Shown piece after piece: positions 4,913 to 5,086 of a stretch of DNA of 5,086 nt. Below the pieces are notes generated by a model, which was not told where the DNA came from, ran no database searches, and worked only from the letters and a program-made list of their open reading frames with translations. Within the stretch, counting starts at the first letter, position 1. Each line of letters begins with the position of its first letter. The position numbers and the translations under genes are program-made. The DNA is from Atopobium sp. (GTDB lineage: Bacteria; Actinomycetota; Coriobacteriia; Coriobacteriales; Atopobiaceae), in contig JABZHD010000091.1 of assembly GCA_015259045.1 (NCBI GenBank), positions 1-5,086 of the forward strand, in the 5' to 3' direction.

Positions 4913-5086
4913 ATGTTATCTGTCTTAAAAATGTACTTTCAGTTTGGAAGTTCTTATCGCCAGAAACTCTATAAAGGTCTTTTCTTTACCATTCTTGGCT
5001 GCCTCTTTGAAGGCGTACAAATAACGGCGCTTTGGATTGTTTTTACTGCTCTTACTACGGATACACTCTCAACTCAGACGATATTT
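4913..5086 (+). CDS. Second ABC transporter half, 5' part only
   Basis: Only the first 58 codons are in the window and the frame is still open at the end. Start: ATG at 4913, with an excellent AAGGAGGGG (4897-4905) 7 nt upstream that overlaps the stop codon of the preceding gene. The N-terminus has a short amphipathic lead (MLSVLKMYFQF, then SSYRQKLYKG) followed by a hydrophobic stretch at about 22-47 (LFFTILGCLFEG, then ITALWIVF), consistent with the first membrane segment of a type-1 half-transporter. The identification rests on the size of the lead, the hydrophobicity and the position directly behind another half-transporter; the ATPase part is outside the window. It most likely forms a heterodimer with the 3100-4898 product. 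Confidence 0.75.
   Translation, partial: MLSVLKMYFQFGSSYRQKLYKGLFFTILGCLFEGVQITALWIVFTALTTDTLSTQTIF

Noticed and set aside
4585..4974. Long plus-strand frame overlapping the ATPase end and the next gene
   Set aside because: It is an alternative frame of the well-supported ATPase; its translation has no domain character.

Overview
The window comes from a bacterium with a mid-range to slightly AT-rich genome, strong AGGAGG-type ribosome binding sites and tightly packed genes. The pairing of a UBA-like/DUF4342 membrane protein with an OmpR-type two-component system, together with a pair of ABC transporter half-genes, suggests a Gram-positive anaerobe. My tentative guess is Coriobacteriia (Atopobium/Lancefieldella/Olsenella-like); a Firmicute is not excluded. 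No tRNA, rRNA, insertion sequence or CRISPR array is visible.

Layout. Positions 1-125 are non-coding and hold a perfect 19-bp hairpin, probably the 3' boundary of the operon to its right. Three minus-strand genes follow, in transcription order: a 180-residue UBA/DUF4342 membrane protein (2777-2235), an OmpR/PhoB-type response regulator (2181-1477) and a membrane sensor histidine kinase (1496-126). Regulator and kinase overlap by 20 bp. A good sigma70-type promoter for this set lies at 2910-2882.

Positions 2778-3099 form a divergent control region of about 320 bp. Rightward from it runs a type-1 ABC transporter gene carrying membrane and ATPase domains (3100-4898). Its reading frame is broken by one base at the junction between the two domains, near 4168-4176. 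A second transporter half starts at 4913, 14 nt after the first one stops, and leaves the window after 58 codons. The two halves probably form a heterodimer.

How the genes may work together. The divergent layout suggests, but does not prove, that the two-component system controls the transporter operon from the shared intergenic region, where several dyads and direct repeats lie over or near the predicted promoters. The NBD has a D-loop variant (ATAYADPE) that I associate with the IrtAB/YbtPQ-like group, so the substrate could be a siderophore or another small molecule. The main point for a second look is the single-base frame break: inactivating mutation, sequencing error or recoding site. 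The rest of the window is fairly ordinary.
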